Source: an uncultured Acetatifactor sp.
Lineage (GTDB): Bacteria; Bacillota; Clostridia; Lachnospirales; Lachnospiraceae
DNA: 64,000 bases
Direction: 5' to 3'
Assembly (NCBI GenBank): GCA_947594835.1
Contig: CANQEH010000001.1
Span: 1-64,000 of the forward strand
The notes beneath the pieces are model-generated. The model saw only the letters and a list, made by a program, of their open reading frames with translations. It was not told the origin of the DNA and did not search any database. Shown here piece after piece: positions 58,517-64,000 of the stretch. The position numbers were made by a program, and so were the translations under genes. Within the stretch, counting starts at the first letter, position 1; each line of letters starts with the position of its first letter.

Positions 58517-59992
58517 TCAATATCGTTTCTTGGTGTTCTGAACTGGTTCGCAGGTCAGATCCACGCCGAGCTTTTTATAGATTTTCATATCTACCTCGGA
58601 GAGCATCACGGAGGTATGCACCTGGCAGCCCCGCAGATGGGGGAGCTGCTCTAAAGAGCGTCTCGCGTTGTCGTCGGTGCAGGCGGCCAGGGCCAGGGCG
58701 ATGAGCACTTCGTCCGTGTGGAGCCGCGGGTTTTTCCCGCCCAGATAGCGCACCTTCAGATCCTGGATCGGCTCGATGGCCTGGGGCTTGATCAGGCGTG
58801 TGCCCTTGTCCACTCCGGCCAGGTATTTTAAGGCATTGAGCAAAAGGGCCGCAGACGCGCCCAGAAAATCCGAGGTCTTGGAGGTGATGATATGTCCGTC
58901 GGACAGCTCGATGGCCGCGGTGGGAACTCCCAGCGCCGCCGCCCGCTCTTTGGCAGCCAAAGTGACAGCTCTGTCATCTGTGGTGATCTTGGCCTGCTTC
59001 ATCAGAAGCTCGATCTTGTAGACCTCGTTTTCGGAGGCCTCGTCCCGGACGACTTTGTTCAGCGCGGCATAATAGCGGCGGATGATCTCCATGCGGGAGG
59101 CCAGGCAGCAGGCTTCGTCGTCGATGATGCAGTTGCCGGCCATATTGACACCCATGTCAGTTGGAGATTTGTACGGGTTCTGCCCATAGATGCCCTCAAA
59201 GATGGCGTTGAGCACGGGGAAAATTTCAATGTCCCGGTTGTAGTTTACCGCCGTCTCCCCGTAGGCCTCCAAGTGGAAGGGGTCTATCATGTTCACGTCG
59301 TTTAAATCCGCCGTGGCCGCTTCATATGCCAGATTGATGGGATGTTTCAGCGGGAGGTTCCAGATGGGGAAGGTCTCAAACTTTGCATAACCGGCCTGGA
59401 TGCCCCGGAGGTTGTCGTGATAGAGCTGGGAGAGGCAGGTGGCCATCTTCCCGCTGCCGGGCCCGGGGGCTGTGACCACTACCAGGGGCCGGGAGGTTTC
59501 TATGTAATCGTTTTTCCCATAGCCGTCTTTGCTGACAATCAACGGCACGTTGGCGGGGTATCCCTCGATGGTGTAGTGAAGGTAGACACGGATGCCCTTT
59601 TTCTCCAGCTTTGCCTTGAACTGGGCGGCGCTGCTCTGTCCGGCAAAGTGGGTGATAACCACGCTGCCCACAAACAGGCCTTTCTGCTGGAATTCGTCCT
59701 TTAGGCGCAGCACGTCCACATCGTAGGTGATGCCCAGGTCGCCCCGCACTTTGTTTTTTTCGATGTCTGCGGCGCTTATGACGATGATGATCTCCGCGCA
59801 ATCGGAGAGCTGCATCAGCATCTGAAGCTTGGCGTCGGGGGCAAAACCGGGAAGCACTCTGGAAGCGTGGTAGTCGTCGAAGAGTTTGCCGCCGAATTCC
59901 AGGTAGAGCTTGTCTCCGAACTGGTTGATGCGCTCCTTGATGTGCTCAGACTGCATTTTCAGATATCTGTCGTTGTCAAATCCCGTCTTCAT
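58517..59992 (-). CDS. DUF1846 domain-containing protein
   Basis: The 491-residue protein belongs to the widely conserved Firmicutes DUF1846 family: [20 protein letters not shown] at the start, [40 protein letters not shown] (a P-loop-like segment), [14 protein letters not shown] and [20 protein letters not shown]. The family has a known structure but no firmly assigned reaction; a nucleotide- or tRNA-related role has been guessed. ATG 59992 has GGGGAG upstream. pyrG starts 35 bp after its stop, so the two are probably co-transcribed. Confidence 0.88.
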   Translation of the reverse strand: MKTGFDNDRYLKMQSEHIKERINQFGDKLYLEFGGKLFDDYHASRVLPGFAPDAKLQMLMQLSDCAEIIIVISAADIEKNKVRGDLGITYDVDVLRLKDEFQQKGLFVGSVVITHFAGQSSAAQFKAKLEKKGIRVYLHYTIEGYPANVPLIVSKDGYGKNDYIETSRPLVVVTAPGPGSGKMATCLSQLYHDNLRGIQAGYAKFETFPIWNLPLKHPINLAYEAATADLNDVNMIDPFHLEAYGETAVNYNRDIEIFPVLNAIFEGIYGQNPYKSPTDMGVNMAGNCIIDDEACCLASRMEIIRRYYAALNKVVRDEASENEVYKIELLMKQAKITTDDRAVTLAAKERAAALGVPTAAIELSDGHIITSKTSDFLGASAALLLNALKYLAGVDKGTRLIKPQAIEPIQDLKVRYLGGKNPRLHTDEVLIALALAACTDDNARRSLEQLPHLRGCQVHTSVMLSEVDMKIYKKLGVDLTCEPVQNTKKRY

Positions 59993-60041
59993 GCTGCTCC
60001 CCATATGGCCATCCGGCCGTTTCTTCGCCACGAATAAGGTA

Positions 60042-60070
60042 ATTTTACCATAAATACACATAGATTGGAA
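60042..60070 (-). promoter_or_regulatory. Possible promoter of the DUF1846-pyrG unit
   Basis: On the minus strand TTCCAA (60070-60065), 17 bases, TAAAAT (60047-60042), 50 bases before the start codon. The -35 box is poor. Confidence 0.4.
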
Positions 60071-60127
60071 AGGTCTAAATTTTATAAATCTTTAATGGTA
60101 GGACACGGTTTTTTCATAATTCTGCTA

Positions 60128-60156
60128 TTGATTTATCTTTCTATTCTTTCTATAAT
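60128..60156 (+). promoter_or_regulatory. Promoter of ftsH
   Basis: TTGATT (60128-60133), 17 bases, TATAAT (60151-60156). It leaves a leader of about 100 bases. A ten-base word TGGTAGGACA occurs on both sides, at 60096 and 60196, exactly 100 bp apart. Confidence 0.75.
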
Positions 60157-60260
60157 AAAATGGATTTAGATTTAACGCAAACGGAAACACTGTGTTGGTA
60201 GGACAGCGTGAGAAGATATGCCGTTTTGGCGGCATGGAAGTCAGAGTGAATGGAGTTACT

Positions 60261-62567
60261 ATGGAAAACAATCGAATGGATCAGTACGATAACGGCGGGG
60301 GACATCCAAACAACGGAGGAAGGGGAGGCGGCCCCGGAGGTTCAAACGGGGAGCCGCCCAGGCGGCCCAATGTGATGATGATGGTGCTGGCGGGCGTAAG
60401 CACCCTGCTTTTGGCATTGATGCTCTGGAATCTCCTTTTTGGGACGTCGGATGAAAACAGGGTCAGCTACAGCCGGTTTTTGCAGTATCTGGAAGAAGAA
60501 CAGGTGGAAACGGCCAACCTGTTGAGCACCGGGGAGATCCAGTTTACGTTAAAGGAGGCGGAGGGGCAGACGCAGAATCCCGGCAGCAGCTACGGTTACG
60601 GCTATGGCTTCGGCTTTGGGCTCTACACCCAGGCTCTTCCCAGGGAGTACACCACGGTGCTCATGGAAGACATGGACACGCTGACGGCCAGGCTGGAGGA
60701 GCATGGCGTGGACGGCCAGAGAACTCTCTCCGATAATTCCGGTTTTTTGATCAATATCCTGGTGGGCGTAGTGCTGCCAGTGGTTCTCATGTGGATCCTT
60801 TTGGGATTTTTGTTCCGCCGGATGGGAAACGGCGGCCCCATGGGCGTGGGGAAGAGCAACGCCAAGGTATATGTGCAGAAGGAGACAGGCGTCACCTTTA
60901 AGGATGTGGCCGGGGAGGACGAGGCGAAAGAGTCCCTGGTGGAAGTGGTGGACTTTTTGCACAATCCCGGAAAATATTCAAAGATCGGTGCAAGACTGCC
61001 CAAGGGAGCGCTGCTTGTAGGCCCTCCCGGGACGGGTAAGACGCTGTTAGCCAAGGCGGTGGCGGGAGAGGCCCACGTGCCCTTTTTCTCCCTGACCGGC
61101 TCCGATTTCATCGAGCTGTATGTGGGCGTGGGCGCAAGCCGTGTCCGCGACCTGTTCAAAGAAGCCACCAAGAACGCGCCCTGCATCATCTTCATCGACG
61201 AGATCGACGCCATCGGCCGAAGCAGGGATTCCCGCTACGGCGGCGGAAACGAGGAGCGGGAGCAGACCTTAAACCAGCTTTTGTCCGAGATGGACGGCTT
61301 TGACAGTTCCAAGGGTATTTTGATTCTGGGGGCCACCAACCGGCCTGAGATCCTGGACAAAGCGCTGCTGCGTCCAGGCCGTTTCGACAGGCGGATCATC
61401 GTGGACAAACCGGATCTGAAGGGGCGTGTGGAGATTTTGAAGGTGCACGCCAAGGACGTGAGGCTGGACGAGAGCGTGGATCTGGACGCCATCGCCCTGG
61501 CCACCAGCGGCGCCGTGGGTTCTGACCTGGCAAACATGATCAACGAGGCCGCCATCAACGCGGTAAAGGAAGGCCGCTCTTATGTGAGCCAGAAGGATCT
61601 GTTCGACGCGGTGGAAGTGGTGCTGGTGGGCAAGGAGAAGAAAGACCGCATCATGAGCAAGGAGGAGAGGTGCATCGTGTCCTATCACGAGGTGGGCCAC
61701 GCGCTGATCAGCGCCCTCCAGAAAAACTCGGAGCCCGTGCAGAAGATCACCATTGTTCCCAGAACCATGGGCGCTCTGGGCTATGTGATGCACGTCCCCG
61801 AGGAGGAAAAATATTTAAACACCCAGGCGGAACTCCAGGATATGCTGGTGAGCCTGGTGGGCGGCCGGGCGGCGGAGGAGATCGTATTTGACACCGTGAC
61901 CACAGGCGCGGCCAACGACATCGAGAAAGCCACCGACATTGCCCGCAACATGGTCACCCGCTACGGCATGAGCAAAAAATTTGGCCTGATGGGCCTGGCA
62001 ACGGTGGAGAGCCAGTATCTGGAAGGGCGCACCGCCTTAAACTGCAGCGATTCCACAGCGGCCGAGATCGACGCCGAGGTGGTGGAAATCTTAAAGGACA
62101 GCTACGACAAAGCGCTGGCCATGCTGAGAGAAAACAGAGAGCTGATGGATCGGCTGGCGGAGTACCTGATCGAAAAGGAGACCATCACCGGCAAGGAATT
62201 TATGGAGATTTTCCGCCGGGAGAAGGGCCTGCCGGAGCCGGATCCCTCCCAAAAGGACGGGGCGGCGGACGGAAAAACGCAGGAGCCCGCTGTTTGTGAG
62301 CCGCAGGCCGGGCAGGAAGCGCCCTCTGACGGGGAGGCCAAGGTGCCTTCCGACGGGGAGACAGGGGCTGTCCTGGAGCAGATAAACGGCCGGGAAGAAG
62401 CGCCCCAGGAGACCCGGACGACACAGGACGCGCAGGGGGAAAGCGCTGAAAAGGAGGCGCCCGGATCTGGCTGGGAAGGGCAGGAGGAACAGTCCCAGGA
62501 CGCCCGCTCCGTAGGCAGGTTTTCGGGAGCGAAGCTGGAGGGCGGGGACGAAACACAGGGCAGGTAA
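60261..62567 (+). CDS. ftsH: ATP-dependent zinc metalloprotease FtsH
   Basis: A membrane-bound AAA+ protease that degrades damaged and regulatory proteins. The 768-residue protein has a Gly/Asn-rich head, membrane helix 1 ([20 protein letters not shown]), an extracytoplasmic loop, helix 2 ([17 protein letters not shown]), the AAA domain with Walker [10 protein letters not shown], Walker [12 protein letters not shown] and the second region of homology around [18 protein letters not shown], and the zinc site SYHEVGHAL. The C-terminal 100 residues are an acidic, Glu/Gln/Pro-rich disordered tail, longer than usual. ATG 60261 is preceded by GGAG. uvrC follows 4 bp later. Confidence 0.96.
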   Translation: MENNRMDQYDNGGGHPNNGGRGGGPGGSNGEPPRRPNVMMMVLAGVSTLLLALMLWNLLFGTSDENRVSYSRFLQYLEEEQVETANLLSTGEIQFTLKEAEGQTQNPGSSYGYGYGFGFGLYTQALPREYTTVLMEDMDTLTARLEEHGVDGQRTLSDNSGFLINILVGVVLPVVLMWILLGFLFRRMGNGGPMGVGKSNAKVYVQKETGVTFKDVAGEDEAKESLVEVVDFLHNPGKYSKIGARLPKGALLVGPPGTGKTLLAKAVAGEAHVPFFSLTGSDFIELYVGVGASRVRDLFKEATKNAPCIIFIDEIDAIGRSRDSRYGGGNEEREQTLNQLLSEMDGFDSSKGILILGATNRPEILDKALLRPGRFDRRIIVDKPDLKGRVEILKVHAKDVRLDESVDLDAIALATSGAVGSDLANMINEAAINAVKEGRSYVSQKDLFDAVEVVLVGKEKKDRIMSKEERCIVSYHEVGHALISALQKNSEPVQKITIVPRTMGALGYVMHVPEEEKYLNTQAELQDMLVSLVGGRAAEEIVFDTVTTGAANDIEKATDIARNMVTRYGMSKKFGLMGLATVESQYLEGRTALNCSDSTAAEIDAEVVEILKDSYDKALAMLRENRELMDRLAEYLIEKETITGKEFMEIFRREKGLPEPDPSQKDGAADGKTQEPAVCEPQAGQEAPSDGEAKVPSDGETGAVLEQINGREEAPQETRTTQDAQGESAEKEAPGSGWEGQEEQSQDARSVGRFSGAKLEGGDETQGR

Positions 62568-62571
62568 CCTT

Positions 62572-64000
62572 ATGTTTGACTTTGAAGAGGAATTGAAAAA
62601 GCTCCCCAAGGAACCCGGCGTGTATATCATGCGGGATGCAAAGGAAGCGATTCTTTATGTGGGCAAGGCTGTGAACCTTCACAGCCGTGTCCGCTCTTAC
62701 TTTCGGGAAAATATCGGCAGGGGGCCGGCCATCGATAAGATGGTGTCCCTGATCGCCCGCTTCGAGTACATTGTCACCGATTCGGAGCTGGAAGCCCTGG
62801 TGCTGGAAAACAACCTCATCAAGGAAAATTCTCCCAAATACAACACCCTTTTAAAAGACGACAAGACTTACCCGTATATCAAAGTGACCCTGGGGGAGGA
62901 GTATCCCAGGATCCTTTTTTCCCGCGTCATGAAAAAGGACAAGTCCAAATATTATGGCCCTTACACCAGCGCAGCGGCGGTGAAGGATACCATTGAGCTT
63001 CTCAACAAGCTCTACTGTCTGCGCACCTGTAACCGCAGCCTGCCCAGGGATATGGGGCTGGAGCGTCCCTGCTTAAACTATCACATCAAGCAATGCCTGG
63101 CGCCCTGCCAGGGATATGTGTCCAAAGAGCAGTACCGGGAGCAGGTAGACAAGGCGCTGGAATTTTTAAACGGCAACTATAACATGATTTTAAAGGAACT
63201 GGAGACCAAGATGAAATGTGCGGCGGAGGCCCTTGATTTTGAAGCCGCCGCAGGCTACCGGGATCTGTACAACAGCGTAAAAAGCGTCTCCCAGAAGCAG
63301 AAAATCACGGACAGCGACGGGGAGGACAAGGACGTGATCGCCCTGTACCGGGAGGAGACAGAGGCGGTGGTCCAGGTCTTCTTTGTGCGGGGCGGGAAAC
63401 TGATCGGCAGGGAACACTATTATATGACTCATGTGTCGGAAAACGACGATAGTGTCATATTACAGGACTTTGTGAAGCAGTTTTACGCTGGGACGCCCTT
63501 TATCCCGCGGGAACTGATGCTGCAGCGGGAGATCGAGGACAGTGCGCTGATCGAAAAGTGGCTGTCGGAGCGAAAGGGCGCAAGGGTCTATCTGCGGGTG
63601 CCCAAGATCGGCGCCAAAGAGAAGCTGGTAGAGCTGGCGGCGCAGAACGCCAGGCACATTCTGGAACAGGACAGAGAGCGGCTCAAACGGGAGGAGGGCA
63701 GAACCATCGGCGCGGTCAAGGAGATTGCGGCGCTGCTTGGGCTTTCCGGCATCCAGCGCATGGAAGCCTATGACATTTCCAACATCAACGGGTTTGAGAA
63801 CGTGGGTTCCATGGTGGTGTTTGAGAAGGGCAAGCCTAAGCCCAGCGACTACAGGAAGTTCCGGATCCGCACCGTGTCGGGGCCCGACGACTACGCCTGC
63901 ATGAGGGAGGTGCTGACCAGACGCTTCCGCCATGGCATGGAGGAAAGCCGGGAACTGGAGGAAAAGGAGCTGGATCAGGAATATGGGAGCTTTACCCGGT
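62572..64000 (+). CDS. uvrC: Excinuclease ABC subunit C, 3' end outside the window
   Basis: The frame from ATG 62572 stays open to the right edge (476 codons seen, out of about 600 for UvrC). The first domain is GIY-YIG ([30 protein letters not shown]) with the catalytic Arg and Tyr for the 3' cut. [55 protein letters not shown] and the UVR/UvrB-binding motif ([20 protein letters not shown]) follow. The start of the RNase H-like domain for the 5' cut shows in [20 protein letters not shown]. It lies 4 bp after ftsH. Confidence 0.95.
   Translation, partial: MFDFEEELKKLPKEPGVYIMRDAKEAILYVGKAVNLHSRVRSYFRENIGRGPAIDKMVSLIARFEYIVTDSELEALVLENNLIKENSPKYNTLLKDDKTYPYIKVTLGEEYPRILFSRVMKKDKSKYYGPYTSAAAVKDTIELLNKLYCLRTCNRSLPRDMGLERPCLNYHIKQCLAPCQGYVSKEQYREQVDKALEFLNGNYNMILKELETKMKCAAEALDFEAAAGYRDLYNSVKSVSQKQKITDSDGEDKDVIALYREETEAVVQVFFVRGGKLIGREHYYMTHVSENDDSVILQDFVKQFYAGTPFIPRELMLQREIEDSALIEKWLSERKGARVYLRVPKIGAKEKLVELAAQNARHILEQDRERLKREEGRTIGAVKEIAALLGLSGIQRMEAYDISNINGFENVGSMVVFEKGKPKPSDYRKFRIRTVSGPDDYACMREVLTRRFRHGMEESRELEEKELDQEYGSFTR

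Noticed and set aside
1..64000. tRNA or rRNA genes, insertion sequences, prophage or integrative elements
   Set aside because: I looked for TTCGAATCC-type T-arms, rRNA cores, transposase and integrase motifs and found none that I could support. The Rpn gene is related to transposase-like nucleases but stands alone without terminal repeats.

Overview
The window reads as a chromosome segment of a motile Gram-positive Clostridia, most likely a Lachnospiraceae gut bacterium. The supporting evidence is moderately GC-rich DNA, strong AGGAGG-type ribosome sites, a sigma-28 driven flagellin, MecA, NiaR, VanW-type and YitT proteins, a T-box ahead of proS, a YesM/YesN pair with an LplABC-type sugar importer, and many long genes read in the same direction. 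I see no tRNA, rRNA, CRISPR array, insertion sequence or prophage. The last gene (uvrC) runs off the right edge.

Layout. 1-8115 looks like a surface and flagellar glycan region: an FkbM-type methyltransferase whose N-terminus is cut off by an in-frame TGA, a ribulose-phosphate-epimerase-like enzyme, a zinc polyol dehydrogenase, flagellin with a long structured leader, an Rpn-family nuclease gene with tetrapeptide repeats on the minus strand, and a large GT2 glycosyltransferase. 8286-11752 holds galK-galT and a DnaQ-like exonuclease. 11749-17366 holds an orphan membrane protein, a 35-residue membrane peptide, a VanW protein, an AIR-synthase-like protein, an Lrp regulator, an aminotransferase and trmL. 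17463-21163 is a signalling unit (Hpt, FapA-like, HD-GYP response regulator).

21364-32706 is a polyamine region. It holds an orphan 112-residue gene and a structured RNA that ends in a terminator just before speD. These are followed by speD-speA-speE, an HD-like orphan and carboxynorspermidine synthase. After larE (opposite strand) come nspC, aguA and aguB. Together they take arginine via agmatine to putrescine, and then to spermidine by two separate routes. niaR, a heparinase II/III-like gene and mecA follow.

36273-48461 is a hemicellulose-oligosaccharide locus: esterase-DUF3237 fusion, YesM/YesN two-component system, binding lipoprotein, two permeases, GH3 and GH43. A 22-bp-spaced direct repeat abuts the promoter of the binding protein. 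From 48524 to the end come mostly housekeeping genes: T-box proS, an esterase, an exonuclease, D,D-carboxypeptidase, trmB-trxA-yitT, an SLC13-like carrier, pyrG, a DUF1846 protein, ftsH and uvrC.

The points most worth a second look are the rod-shaped RNA at 21757-22073, the Rpn gene with a plausible internal start, the flagellin leader with a CsrA-like hairpin, the double spermidine pathway, the hairpin cluster between the YesM and YesN genes, and the palindrome that encodes the C-termini and overlapping stops of two convergent genes.
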